Notes: a model not told the origin generated them from the letters alone. Shown: positions 8,397 to 16,885, counted from the first letter of the stretch. The stretch is DNA of 64,000 bases from Pseudomonas marginalis (GCF_001645105.1 NZ_LKEG01000053.1:192253-256252); one strand, 5' to 3'. Program-made: numbers and translations.

Positions 8397-9080
8397 ATGC
8401 TTTGCGGCTTCAACCACCTGACCCTGGCTGTCACCGACTTGGACCGCAGCGTCCGCTTCTATCATGAGTTGCTGCAACTTCAGCTGGATGCCACATGGGA
8501 CACCGGCGCGTACCTCTCGCTGCCGGGTCTATGGCTGTGTCTGTCACTCGATCCACTGCGCGACGCCAAGCCAGCGGCCGATTACACCCATTATGCGTTT
8601 ACCGTCGCGGCGGCTGATTTCACCGCGTTGGTCGCACGCCTGCGAGCAGGTGATGTGCAGGAGTGGCGTGACAACCGCAGCGAAGGGGCGTCGTTCTATT
8701 TTCTCGATCCTGATGGCCACAAACTCGAAGCTCATGTCGGTGACCTGGCCTCGCGGCTGCAAGCGTGTCGCACCAAGCCCTATGCCGGAATGAAGTTTTA
8801 CCCGAAGCCTTGGAACGTGCAGAATCCCAGCACCTCTATAACGCTCTGTCTGAGTCGCGCCCATGACCCCATCCTTGCTGCTCGCCGTCCTTGCTTCAGG
8901 TTTTATCTACGGTATTACGCCTGGCCCCGGCTTGTTGGCTGTGTTCGGCATCGGCGCCGCCCGTGGCCGGCGTGCGGGTGCAGGGTTCCTGTGCGGGCAT
9001 TTGCTGGGGGATGTGGTGTGGTGCTCGACGGCATTGATCGCCATCGTTGGCGCGCGGGAAGTGGGCAGCAGTGCGTTTGA
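8397..9080 (+). CDS. fosA: FosA-like glutathione transferase (fosfomycin resistance) with aberrant C-terminal extension
   Basis: Residues 1-135 match FosA, a Mn2+-dependent vicinal-oxygen-chelate enzyme that opens fosfomycin with glutathione. FNHLTLAVTDLDRSVRFY, WLCLSLDP, YTHYAF (metal His) and NRSEGASFYFLDPDGHKLEAHVGDL (metal Glu) are all present. FosA proteins normally end just after PYAGM+F, but this frame runs on to 227 residues, through 218 bases of the lysE-like gene, giving an Arg/Cys-rich non-family tail. One extra base in the T-run at 8796-8799 would give a 157-158-residue protein ending at TGA 8864-8866, overlapping the next ATG as ATGA. Function of the core is likely retained; the true C-terminus is uncertain. 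Confidence 0.75.
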   Translation: MLCGFNHLTLAVTDLDRSVRFYHELLQLQLDATWDTGAYLSLPGLWLCLSLDPLRDAKPAADYTHYAFTVAAADFTALVARLRAGDVQEWRDNRSEGASFYFLDPDGHKLEAHVGDLASRLQACRTKPYAGMKFYPKPWNVQNPSTSITLCLSRAHDPILAARRPCFRFYLRYYAWPRLVGCVRHRRRPWPACGCRVPVRAFAGGCGVVLDGIDRHRWRAGSGQQCV

Positions 9081-9504
9081 TGTGCTCGGCGTGCTCAGCG
9101 GCTTGTACCTGTTCTGGCTCGGCTGGCGTGCGATTCGCACTCAGCGTCGCAGCGGCGATACACCTCAGGGCGCGGCACGGCATCCGTTCTGGCATGGCAT
9201 TTTGTTCGGCCTGACCAACCCCAAGGCATACCCGGTGGCTGTGGCGACGTTTACGGCGTTGCTGTCCAGCCGTGCCGAGTTGCTGACCTGGTCGATGCTG
9301 CCTTCGCTGATCTTCCTGAGCTTCATCGGCGGCGTGCTGGCCTACGCGATCCTGATCGGCGTGGTCGGCGCCCAGCGGGTGCGCACGGTGTATCAGCGGC
9401 ACGAAATCCTCATCACCCGGCTCTGCGGTGTGATGTTCATCGGTTTCGCCGTCAATGCCTTGGCGCACGCGTTGCCAGGCCTGTTCGGCAGCAAACCCAC
9501 CTGA
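8863..9504 (+). CDS. LysE/RhtB-family amino-acid exporter
   Basis: A 213-residue inner-membrane protein with about six hydrophobic segments. GITPGPGLLAVFGIGAARGRRAG near the N-terminus and GLTNPKA in the middle are the LysE/RhtB signatures. The family exports amino acids or their derivatives. Its start lies inside the over-long reading frame of the upstream FosA-like gene, supporting the idea that the latter once stopped at 8866. Substrate unknown. Confidence 0.87.
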   Translation: MTPSLLLAVLASGFIYGITPGPGLLAVFGIGAARGRRAGAGFLCGHLLGDVVWCSTALIAIVGAREVGSSAFDVLGVLSGLYLFWLGWRAIRTQRRSGDTPQGAARHPFWHGILFGLTNPKAYPVAVATFTALLSSRAELLTWSMLPSLIFLSFIGGVLAYAILIGVVGAQRVRTVYQRHEILITRLCGVMFIGFAVNALAHALPGLFGSKPT

Positions 9505-9623
9505 ACTGAGGACGACCGTTCGTCGCACTGGCGAGTTTTTTCTAAACCTTTGCCGCGCATAAAATTCGAATCCAGGGCGGGGTGTGTTCCCCCGCACTTA
9601 TTTTTACCCTGGAGGAACCCATC

Positions 9624-10151
9624 ATGAGCCGCATGGCTATCCGGTTACGCACCGCCAGTTTCGCGATGCTGCTGGGCCTCGGCGCCAGCAATGCTTTCGC
9701 CCAGTCACCTGCTGAATTCATCGAGCAGGCTTCGGCCAAAGGGATGGCTGATATCGAAACCAGTCGCATGGCCCACGCCAAAACCTCGTCCCAGGAAATC
9801 AAGGACTACACCATCGAGGTGATCAACGAGCGCACCCTGGCCAACCAGCATTTGGCAGCCATTGCCAAGAAGCTCGACCTGCCGGTGGCGCCGCGCGAGA
9901 AGATCGTCGATAAAGCCGAAACCCTGATGCCCGAACTCAAGGACGGCGACTCCTTTGACGCCGCCTACACAGCGCAACAGGTGAAGGAAAACGAAGACGC
10001 TATCGCCCTGTTCAAAAAGGAAGGTGCAGCGTCGGATGTGCCGGAAATAAAGGCCCTGGTGGATGAGACGTTGCCTAAGTTGGAGGAGCGTCTGCAGAAA
10101 GCCCGCGCATTGGCCTCGACTTACGGCAAGGGTCATCAAGGCGACGGTTGA
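9624..10151 (+). CDS. DUF4142-family periplasmic protein
   Basis: A 175-residue protein with a Sec signal peptide (cleavage likely after SNAFA, before QSPAEF) followed by a helical DUF4142 domain (FIEQASAKGMADIETSRMA). GGAGGA lies 7 bases before the ATG at 9624; the longer frame to 9582 is rejected for lack of a ribosome site. Members are predicted ferritin-like helical bundles of unknown role, often stress-associated. It is followed by a strong terminator. Confidence 0.83.
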   Translation: MSRMAIRLRTASFAMLLGLGASNAFAQSPAEFIEQASAKGMADIETSRMAHAKTSSQEIKDYTIEVINERTLANQHLAAIAKKLDLPVAPREKIVDKAETLMPELKDGDSFDAAYTAQQVKENEDAIALFKKEGAASDVPEIKALVDETLPKLEERLQKARALASTYGKGHQGDG

Positions 10152-10170
10152 GTCTGTCACCTGAACTGAA

Positions 10171-10206
10171 AAACGGCGGTTGGAGCTTCTCCAACCGCCG
10201 TTTTTT
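10171..10206 (+). terminator. Rho-independent terminator after DUF4142 gene
   Basis: A perfect 15-bp stem (AAACGGCGGTTGGAG with its complement) with a 3-base loop is followed by TTTTTT. It sits between convergent genes; the A-run on the other side suggests it works in both directions. Confidence 0.9.
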
Positions 10207-10631
10207 CATGCCTGGTTCAAATCGGTTTTGATCGGCGCCGCATCGTCGACGTGCTCGCCGCAACTGCTGTTGAGACTGACGTTGCCCGTCGCGCCGATGC
10301 TGCGGTATTCCTTGCGCAGTTTCTCCAGTTCTTTACGGTCCAGCCCATCCAGGCTCAACACCGCATTCTGCGCATCCTTGGAAACGCGCAGCAGTTCATC
10401 GATCTTGATATGCAGAATGTCGTTGTCGCGGTTCTGCGTGTTCTGGATCAGGAACACCATCAGGAAAGTGATGATGGTGGTTGAGGTGTTGATGATCAGC
10501 TGCCAGGTGTCGTTGTAGTGGAAATATGGCCCGCTCAGGCTCCACGCCAGTATCAACGCCATCGCCGCGTAGAACGTACGCGGGCTGCCTGCCCAACGGG
10601 ACAGGGACTGGGAGACTGCAGAGAATTTCAT
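10206..10631 (-). CDS. Low-affinity iron permease-family small membrane protein
   Basis: A 141-residue protein with two membrane segments (about residues 20-55) followed by FLIQNTQNRDNDILHIKIDELLR, the hallmark of the bacterial 'low affinity iron permease' (Fet4-like, PF04120) family. The C-terminal half is charged and probably cytoplasmic. The name comes from yeast Fet4; iron transport by these short bacterial forms is not established. Monocistronic between a terminator and the ogt gene. Confidence 0.8.
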   Translation of the reverse strand: MKFSAVSQSLSRWAGSPRTFYAAMALILAWSLSGPYFHYNDTWQLIINTSTTIITFLMVFLIQNTQNRDNDILHIKIDELLRVSKDAQNAVLSLDGLDRKELEKLRKEYRSIGATGNVSLNSSCGEHVDDAAPIKTDLNQA

Positions 10632-10746
10632 GACCGCTTTTCCTTTGGAAGGGGGGTGATGAAAGAGTGGACCGCAGCGCGTCTTTGAAATTTCTTTTTA
10701 CATTTTGCGTGATGAGCAACGTGGAATGTTTTTGTCGTCGGCGACC

Positions 10747-11247
10747 TTAAAAAGCCAATTGCGCCTGGCCGGTGCCTTCCAGTGCCAGCAAATACTGCTT
10801 GGCTTGTAACCCTCCGGCGAACCCGGTCAGCCCGCCTGATGCACCGATCACCCGATGGCACGGCGCGATGATCGAAATCGGGTTACGTCCATTGGCGGCA
10901 CCTACCGCACGTACGGCTTTCGGCTTGCCGATCTGCTGCGCGATCTGGCTGTAGCTGCGGGTTTCGCCGAACGGAATCGTTAGCAGCGCCTGCCAGACCT
11001 GCTTCTGAAAGTCGGTGCCCGAGAAATCCAACTCCAGCTCGAATTGGTGGCGGGTACCGGCGAAATATTCCTTCAGCTGGCGCTCGGTTTCCAGCAGCAC
11101 CGGGCTGTCATTGGCCTCGCGCAATTCACCCAGGCGCACACGGTTGGCGCGCTCGTTTTCCCACAGGATGGCGCCGAGTCTGCCGTTGCGCGCCACCAGG
11201 GTGAGTTGGCCAACGGGGGAGGGCATGAGCGTGTATTCGTATGGCAT
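10747..11247 (-). CDS. ogt: Methylated-DNA--protein-cysteine methyltransferase (Ogt type)
   Basis: A 166-residue DNA-repair protein that transfers the alkyl group from O6-methylguanine (or O4-methylthymine) to its own cysteine. The acceptor is Cys130 in IIAPCHRVIGASGGLTGFAGG; the HTH helix and the Arg finger (KAVRAVGAANGRNP) precede it. The ATG at 11247 gives MPYEYT and the normal Ogt length; the frame is open upstream to 11394 without family similarity. Ada-type N-terminal domains are absent, so it is a constitutive-type enzyme. Confidence 0.93.
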   Translation of the reverse strand: MPYEYTLMPSPVGQLTLVARNGRLGAILWENERANRVRLGELREANDSPVLLETERQLKEYFAGTRHQFELELDFSGTDFQKQVWQALLTIPFGETRSYSQIAQQIGKPKAVRAVGAANGRNPISIIAPCHRVIGASGGLTGFAGGLQAKQYLLALEGTGQAQLAF

Positions 11248-11335
11248 GGGCGTAATCCGTGACTCTGTATGGCGCCAGTATCCGTCTTGCGTGCCTTGGG
11301 GAAAACTCGTTTCTTGCGATGTAATTCTACGCGGG

Positions 11336-11659
11336 CTAAAAACGCCAGTGAATCCAGTTGCCTGACCCATAGACCCAGGAAACCAGGAAGACAAACCAGA
11401 TTACTGAGGGCGTTGACAGTGCGACCGCTGAGCCTAGGTTGAGTAGAGCAATGATGGCCGCGCCGATTGTCAGGCCTCGGCTGGCATGTTGCCTTGCGTA
11501 CCATGCACCGTAGAAGGACCCGGCAACGGCCGCTATCGATGCAACGCGTCCCAGGCCAAAAGGGATCGGCGTCAGTGGAAGCAGTAGCGGGATTATCAGC
11601 ACTAACCCCACGACTTTTTTAAGAACCTGCCTCGACGTTTTTTGTCCACACGGGAGCAT
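11336..11659 (-). CDS. Small hypothetical membrane protein
   Basis: A 107-residue frame with three hydrophobic stretches (about residues 17-33, 38-55, 63-95) separated by short basic loops, ending WVYGSGNWIHWRF. Hydrophobicity and codon use look coding, but no ribosome site precedes the ATG at 11659 and no family was recognised. It lies 88 bases upstream of ogt on the same strand. Confidence 0.5.
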   Translation of the reverse strand: MLPCGQKTSRQVLKKVVGLVLIIPLLLPLTPIPFGLGRVASIAAVAGSFYGAWYARQHASRGLTIGAAIIALLNLGSAVALSTPSVIWFVFLVSWVYGSGNWIHWRF

Positions 11660-11738
11660 TCTGCTGTGTCCTGTGGCTGGGTAAGGTGCTTGCGATGCTG
11701 ATAGGCGAGCGATGAAGCCTCTGTAGGGATTGGCTTAA

Positions 11739-12149
11739 TCAATGTTCCTGCTGAAGCACTTTCAGCGCCGCTGACGCCAGAAACCCCGAACGGCTTTTTT
11801 CTTCCGGGTGGTGCAGCACATAGTCGTCGATGCGGTTCAGCAGATAGCAGGGTAACGTGATGTTGAGCTTCTGCGCCTTGCCCAGGTATTTGGTGACATC
11901 AATGTCCACTACGGCCCAGGTGCAGCCTGCGTATTGAGGGTTGGCGGCATGTAAAGTGACCTTTTGCGCACTGGGAATCGGTGCACCGTCTTCGGCGAGG
12001 ATCTCGAAGTGGCCTTCAATGGCTTCGCGGGCCATGGCCATGGCGTCGTCCAGGTCGTCGCCGGCGGAGTAACAGCCGGGAATATCCGGTACCTCTACGC
12101 CCCAGGCGTGATCGTTGTCGCCGGTTGAAATCGCAATCGGGTAAAGCAT
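11739..12149 (-). CDS. hicB: HicB-family antitoxin
   Basis: A 136-residue protein. The N-terminal HicB fold (HAWGVEVPDIPGCYSAGDDL, then AREAIEGHFEILAEDG) is a partially degraded RNase-H-like domain that binds the toxin. The C-terminal part (LNITLPCYLLNRIDDYVL...SRSGFLASAAL) is a ribbon-helix-helix DNA-binding domain for autoregulation. It follows hicA by 22 bases in toxin-first order, the usual hicAB layout. Confidence 0.92.
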   Translation of the reverse strand: MLYPIAISTGDNDHAWGVEVPDIPGCYSAGDDLDDAMAMAREAIEGHFEILAEDGAPIPSAQKVTLHAANPQYAGCTWAVVDIDVTKYLGKAQKLNITLPCYLLNRIDDYVLHHPEEKSRSGFLASAALKVLQQEH

Positions 12150-12171
12150 GTTTGTTGTCCTCCACGGACGA

Positions 12172-12354
12172 TTAACTCAGCAGCGCCTGTTTCAAAATGC
12201 TCTTGGCTGTTTTGTCCAACAGGTCCTTCTTCGGATGGGGAATCGTCACCAGCCCCGGCTTTGTCGGGTGCTTGAAGTGGTGGTGACTGCCTCTTATGCG
12301 CGCCAGGTACCAACCGTCCGCAACGATGTGGCCTATCAAATATCGGCTATCCAC
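12172..12354 (-). CDS. hicA: HicA-family mRNA interferase toxin
   Basis: A 60-residue dsRBD-like toxin that cleaves mRNA when HicB is lost. The catalytic His lies in IRGSHHHFKHP (residues 20-30), followed by VTIPHPKKDL and the C-terminal helix KSILKQALL. It starts with GTG at 12354, preceded by AAGGAGG, and is complete. With hicB it forms a type II toxin-antitoxin module. Confidence 0.92.
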   Translation of the reverse strand: MDSRYLIGHIVADGWYLARIRGSHHHFKHPTKPGLVTIPHPKKDLLDKTAKSILKQALLS

Positions 12355-12522
12355 AACACCTCCTTGTGGTGTGTGTTGGTGGTGACTATAACCACTGATT
12401 TGGAATTATCAATACTCTACCTACCAGCGGTCGATGACCGGCATTCTGGTAGGCGGTAAAGGGAGTGTATGAGCGCCTCAGAATGGCGCCGGAGATAGGT
12501 ATTGCGGGGTTTTGCTAAGGCG

Positions 12523-13416
12523 TTACCGAGTATGTAGCGTCTGTGCAATGACGGCGAGAAACGCATCCACCAGCACACTTTTTGTTTCAGTTCGGGTCAG
12601 TGCCAGCAACTTTGCACACGCATCCCCCTCCACCAGCGGCCTGTACGTCACGCCTTTATTCATCAGACTCTGCGTGCACGCCGGTACCAATGCCACACCT
12701 TGACCGGCCGCCACCAGTGCAATGATCGATGTGATCTGCCGCCCGGTCGGGCCAGGGCGCATGGGTTGGCCGTGGTGTCGGTAAAGCTCTTCGATGGACC
12801 GGTTGAGCCCCGATCCATAATCCGCTGGAAACAGAATCAACGGGTAGGCACTGAGCTGCGCCAGGTTGACGCTCGGCTGACTGGCCAGCGGACTGCCACT
12901 GGACACGGCGGCCACCAAGCGTTCTTCGCCCAAGGACAGCGCTTGCACCTCTTCGCTCTGTGGTAACAGGCGACTCAGCCCGATATCCAGCCGACCGTCC
13001 GCGACCTGCGCGCCCAGGTTGCCCGAGGCACACTCCACCAGGGTCAACTGCACATCGGGAAACCGCAGGGCAAACGCCTGGATCGCCTGGCTGAACAGAT
13101 CCGACAGGGCGATCGAGCTGACATACCCCAGCGCCAACTGCCCGGCAGTGCCCGCCGCCAGCTTGCCGGCGATCACTTGCGCCAATTCCACCTGCTCCAG
13201 CACGCCGCGTGCGTAGGGCAGGAATGAACGACCTTGAGCGGTGAGGGTGACGGTGCGGCTGGTGCGATCAAACAGCTTGAAGCCCAGCTCGGTCTCCAGC
13301 GCCGAAATCTGCCGCGTCAGCGGCGGCTGCGCCAGGTGCAGCCGAATGGCCGCGCGACCGAAGTGCAGTTCTTCGGCGACGGTCAGAAAGTAACGCAGCT
13401 TGCGTAGGTCGAGCAT
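12523..13416 (-). CDS. LysR-type regulator, CatR/BenM-like subgroup
   Basis: A 297-residue LysR protein. MLDLRKLRYFLTVAEELHFGRAA with LAQPPLTRQISALE is the pattern of the CatR/BenM/AlsR branch. The effector domain is complete. AAGGA precedes the ATG. It is divergent from two consecutive MFS genes (13512 and 14672), which it probably controls from the 95-base gap between them. The 168-base gap on its other side, towards hicA, carries only the hicA leader and nothing else recognised. Confidence 0.86.
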   Translation of the reverse strand: MLDLRKLRYFLTVAEELHFGRAAIRLHLAQPPLTRQISALETELGFKLFDRTSRTVTLTAQGRSFLPYARGVLEQVELAQVIAGKLAAGTAGQLALGYVSSIALSDLFSQAIQAFALRFPDVQLTLVECASGNLGAQVADGRLDIGLSRLLPQSEEVQALSLGEERLVAAVSSGSPLASQPSVNLAQLSAYPLILFPADYGSGLNRSIEELYRHHGQPMRPGPTGRQITSIIALVAAGQGVALVPACTQSLMNKGVTYRPLVEGDACAKLLALTRTETKSVLVDAFLAVIAQTLHTR

Positions 13417-13511
13417 CCTGGTCCTTGGGTATTGATCGGTCCGAAATCGGTATTGGTTCAGGACCCACCGGCCATTCTATAAAGACCTCACAAAATAAAA
13501 CGAGAGGTTTC

Positions 13512-14675
13512 ATGAAACCGCGCCTGCATTGTGCCCGCCTTGCCCTGTTCCTGTGTGGCTGCGCGGCGTTCCTCAACCTGTACGCCACCCAGAGCATTCT
13601 CCAGACCTTTGCCACGCAGTTTCAGATCAGCGCCAAGGCAGCAGGGTGGAGTATCACCGTGACAACGTTGGCCGTGGCAATGACTGCGCCGTTTGTCAGC
13701 CGGCTGACCGGGCGCTTTGAGCAACGCACGGTGATCAGCATGGCGGCCTTGCTGCTGGCGGTGCCGGCGCTGATGACTGCCTATGCCGACAGCTTTGCCG
13801 AAGTGCTGGTGTGGCGGTTTGTCGAAGGTATGTTGATCCCTGTGGTGTTTGCCACCAGCGTGGCGTACATCGGCGACCGCTGGAGTGGCGGCACGGTGAC
13901 GGAAGTCACTAGCCTGTATGTGGCGGGCACTGTGTTGGGTGGCTTTGCCGGGCGCTTTGTCACGGGGGTGATGACCGAATACGTGGGCTGGCGCGAAGCC
14001 TTTGAATGCTTGGCGGTGTTGAGCCTGATGGTGGGCGGGTTTATTCAGTTCTTGTTGCCTGTGAGTCGTGCGCGCTCGGCGAAGGTTCAGTCCCCATTTT
14101 CGGCTGTTTTTCGCAAGCCTTTGCTGGCGGCCTACGCAGTAGGATTTTGTGTGCTGTTCTCCCAAGTTGCAGCGTTTACCTACGCAGGTTTGTACCTGGG
14201 ATTATCGCCATTCAATCTCGGACCTGCGGCGTTGGGCACGCTTTACATGGTGTTCCTGCTGGCGCTAATCGTGATCCCCATCGCCGGTCGCCTCAGCAAG
14301 TCGCGGCCTCACGCCGAACTTCTAAGCGTTGCTGCGCTGCTCGGCATCAGCGGCTCAGCGCTGACGCTGGTGCCTTCGTTGTGGTGCATCGTGGTGGGCC
14401 TGGCCCTCAGTTCCACCGGCGTGTTTCTCGCTCAGGCGGCGGCCAACGCCTTTACTGCCGCTACCGCCCGCGATAACAAAGCAAGTGCCGTGGGCGTGTA
14501 CCTCACGTGCTATTACCTGGGGGGCAGTTGCGGTGCAATTGTCCCGGCGTTGATCTGGGAGCGCTGGGGCTGGACCGGGTGTGTGGCGCTGATTATCACC
14601 TTCCAGATACTGACCTTGCTGATCGCCCTGAACGGCTGGAAGCCCTCTGAACCTGAACTGATCCCGACGCCATGA
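13512..14675 (+). CDS. MFS transporter, YnfM-like
   Basis: A 387-residue, 12-segment MFS protein. FLNLYATQSILQTFATQFQIS followed by AAGWSITVTTLAVAMTAPF resembles YnfM and related arabinose/sugar-efflux-type proteins. The ATG at 13512 follows GAGAGG; the frame is open upstream but lacks a ribosome site. It overlaps the next MFS gene by ATGA (14672-14675), so two transporters are co-translated under a divergent LysR gene. Direction and substrate unknown. Confidence 0.83.
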   Translation: MKPRLHCARLALFLCGCAAFLNLYATQSILQTFATQFQISAKAAGWSITVTTLAVAMTAPFVSRLTGRFEQRTVISMAALLLAVPALMTAYADSFAEVLVWRFVEGMLIPVVFATSVAYIGDRWSGGTVTEVTSLYVAGTVLGGFAGRFVTGVMTEYVGWREAFECLAVLSLMVGGFIQFLLPVSRARSAKVQSPFSAVFRKPLLAAYAVGFCVLFSQVAAFTYAGLYLGLSPFNLGPAALGTLYMVFLLALIVIPIAGRLSKSRPHAELLSVAALLGISGSALTLVPSLWCIVVGLALSSTGVFLAQAAANAFTAATARDNKASAVGVYLTCYYLGGSCGAIVPALIWERWGWTGCVALIITFQILTLLIALNGWKPSEPELIPTP

Positions 14676-15865
14676 ACGACACTGTCGCTGTGCCCGCTCC
14701 CGCCTCATCAACCCGTCGACGCACGCTGATCGCCGGCTGCAGCGCCCATGCCGTGCATGATGGCCTTACCGACGTCATCTACGTGTTGCTGCCGATCTGG
14801 CAAACGCAGTTCGCGCTGTCCTACGCTCAGGTCGGACTTTTACGCGGGGCCTATTCAGGAATGATGGCGGTGTTCCAGCTTATGGCCAGCCGCGCCGCGA
14901 AACGCTGGGGCCGTGTGCCGATGCTAGTGGGCGGAACCGCCCTCGCGGGGGCGGCTTATCTAATGGTGGGGCAAGCCACTGGACTGGTGATGCTACTGCT
15001 GGCGTTGCTGTTGGGCGGATTGGGCGCCAGTACCCAACACCCACTGGCGTCCTCGATGATCAGCGATGCCTATGAGGACGGTGGCGGAATCAAGCAGGCC
15101 TTGGCCCAGTACAACTTCTCCGGTGACATTGGCAAAACCCTGGTTCCCGGTCTGGTCGGCTTGTTGCTCACGGTCATCAGTTGGCGCGCCAGTGCCACGT
15201 TCCTGGGATTGCTGGGGTTGGCTGCGGCGGGCTTGTTGTGGTGGCTGATTCCCCGCCAGCCGGACGCCTCGGCGGCGACCCAAAAAAACAAGTCGCCTAT
15301 CGGAGCCGGCTCTGTCACCGGCCTGCGTGCACTGATCCTCACCGGCACCCTCGACAGCGCCGTGCGCATGGGTTTTCTCACGTTCCTGCCGTTTCTGCTG
15401 CAAGCCAAAGGCGCGGGCACCGCCGGTATCGGCCTGGCCCTGACCCTGCTGTTTATTGGTGGCGCGTTCGGCAAATTATTCTGCGGCTACCTGGGCGCGC
15501 GCATCGGCATGATGAGGACGGTGTGGTTGACGGAAAGCAGCACGGCGTTGCTGATCGTCGCCGCCGTGTATTTGCCGCTGAGCGGGCTGATGGTGATGTT
15601 GCCGTTGCTGGGCCTGGTGCTCAATGGCACGTCGTCAGTGCTGTACGGCGCGGTGCCAGACCTGGCGGGTGCAGGTAAGCGGGAGCAGGCGTTCGCGGTG
15701 TTCTACACCGGCACGATTGGTGGCGGGGCGCTGGCGCCGGTGGTGTTTGGCGGGGTGGGGGACGCATTGGGCGTGCCGGTCGCGGTGATGGTGCTGGCGG
15801 GGGTGTTGTGGGTGACGTTGCCGTTGGCGTGGGTGGTGCAGCGGGGGATGGAGAGGGAGGATTGA
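14672..15865 (+). CDS. MFS transporter, Fsr/fosmidomycin-resistance-like
   Basis: A 397-residue MFS protein. The N-terminus (SAHAVHDGLTDVIYVLLPIWQTQF) and GLGASTQHPLASSMISDAY closely fit the fosmidomycin-resistance (Fsr-like) branch. Its start overlaps the preceding MFS stop, so the two are probably made together. Tandem, non-identical MFS genes in one operon are unusual but both look intact. Likely an exporter; substrate unknown. Confidence 0.83.
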   Translation: MNDTVAVPAPASSTRRRTLIAGCSAHAVHDGLTDVIYVLLPIWQTQFALSYAQVGLLRGAYSGMMAVFQLMASRAAKRWGRVPMLVGGTALAGAAYLMVGQATGLVMLLLALLLGGLGASTQHPLASSMISDAYEDGGGIKQALAQYNFSGDIGKTLVPGLVGLLLTVISWRASATFLGLLGLAAAGLLWWLIPRQPDASAATQKNKSPIGAGSVTGLRALILTGTLDSAVRMGFLTFLPFLLQAKGAGTAGIGLALTLLFIGGAFGKLFCGYLGARIGMMRTVWLTESSTALLIVAAVYLPLSGLMVMLPLLGLVLNGTSSVLYGAVPDLAGAGKREQAFAVFYTGTIGGGALAPVVFGGVGDALGVPVAVMVLAGVLWVTLPLAWVVQRGMERED

Positions 15866-15917
15866 TTGCCTATTTTCGTACCGGCAACTCAGTTCTGTCC
15901 TACACACATGCACAGCC

Positions 15918-16223
15918 TTAAACGGACGAATCCAGCGTAAACGGAATCCGCAACGCACCAATAGGCCCTTCCCGAACACCGCACATTTCATCGTGCACGC
16001 AGTGCTGCACCAGCACACAGGGAAACGGCGGAACCCGTTGCAACAAATCGCGCAAATGCGTGGTGGAGCGGATGCGCAGCGGCTTGGCATCATCACCCAG
16101 CAACGTCATTTCGGCATGATCCAACGTAACGCGCGCGAGGTAGAAACCACCCTCCAGCGACAGCAGCTGCAGCTCGCGAATTTCGCCTTTTACTGCCAAT
16201 TCAGTCAGCTTGTGCAGATTCAT
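15918..16223 (-). CDS. DUF6482-like small protein
   Basis: A 101-residue cytoplasmic protein (LTELAVKGEIRELQLLSLEGGFYLARV, then RSTTHLRDLLQRVPPFPCVLVQHCVHDEMCG). The pattern resembles a small conserved Pseudomonas family (DUF6482) of unknown function. GGGAGAG precedes the ATG at 16223; the longer frame runs into the neighbouring gene. It lies 23 bases after the DUF3833 gene and is probably co-transcribed with it. Confidence 0.7.
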   Translation of the reverse strand: MNLHKLTELAVKGEIRELQLLSLEGGFYLARVTLDHAEMTLLGDDAKPLRIRSTTHLRDLLQRVPPFPCVLVQHCVHDEMCGVREGPIGALRIPFTLDSSV

Positions 16224-16246
16224 GATTCTCTCCCGTGGTGGGTCAT

Positions 16247-16771
16247 TCACTGACGACGAAAGAACAACGTGACCTGGCCCCATTCGACGCCGAACTTGGT
16301 CATGCTGGAGCGGTTGATCAGGGTGTCTTCGTCCATCAGGTACATCCAGTCATCAAAGCTCACCTCGTAGACTGAGCCGTCCACCGGCAGGTTGAGTCGG
16401 TAGCGCCAACGCAGTGCGTTACCCGCCACTTCGCCGATCGCCTCGCCGACCACATCACCCGCTCGACCGCGCCAGCGCCCCGGGCCGTCCGGTGTCAGTG
16501 TCCACACCCGCTGTTGACGCGTGCCGTCGCTGTACAGGAAGCGCTCGTCGAGAATCAGGGCGTTCCCCTCGCGTCGGCTGGCGATATTCACTTCAAAGCG
16601 CTTGGCCACTTCGCCCGAGCGTTTCTGGAAAATCCCCCAAGCCTTGACGGGCTTGCTGAAGAATCGCTCCAGGTCCAGTTGCGGCTGTTGGCCAGCGTAG
16701 TGCTCGACGCCTACGTTGGCGCAACTGCCCAAGCTCAAGGCCAGCAACAATGAAACCAATAGACGTGTCAT
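16247..16771 (-). CDS. DUF3833 lipoprotein
   Basis: A 174-residue protein with a lipoprotein signal peptide (lipobox ending LGSC, Cys19). The body is the DUF3833 domain: LDLERFFSKPVKAWGIFQKRSGEVAKRF, then GEAIGEVAGNALRWRY and a DDWMYLMDEDTLINRSSMTKFG block. Family members often sit in photolyase/light or singlet-oxygen-responsive operons in Gammaproteobacteria. The ATG at 16771 starts the signal peptide. A pair of TTGTACA repeats lies just upstream. Confidence 0.83.
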   Translation of the reverse strand: MTRLLVSLLLALSLGSCANVGVEHYAGQQPQLDLERFFSKPVKAWGIFQKRSGEVAKRFEVNIASRREGNALILDERFLYSDGTRQQRVWTLTPDGPGRWRGRAGDVVGEAIGEVAGNALRWRYRLNLPVDGSVYEVSFDDWMYLMDEDTLINRSSMTKFGVEWGQVTLFFRRQ

Positions 16772-16812
16772 TGCTCGGCTCCGTGATGGTGTGTCAGTGC
16801 TCGGAGTGATAG

Positions 16813-16837
16813 TTGTACAAAAATATTGATTTGTACA
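16813..16837. promoter_or_regulatory. Twin TTGTACA repeat upstream of DUF3833 gene
   Basis: TTGTACA occurs at 16813-16819 and 16831-16837, exactly 18 bases start to start, 42-66 bases upstream of the DUF3833 ATG (minus strand). TGTACA boxes are typical of MerR-family LitR/CarH light-responsive regulators, and DUF3833 genes are often light-induced, so this may be such an operator. No regulator gene of that type is in the window. Confidence 0.35.
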
Positions 16838-16885
16838 GGTATGCTCGACGCAAGTCGCTGATACGTCAAATCGTGGCCATAAAAA

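Noticed and set aside
8867..9080. The last ~70 residues of the FosA frame as a new C-terminal domain
   Set aside because: They lie wholly inside the lysE-like gene in another phase, rich in Arg and Cys, with no sign of selection as protein.
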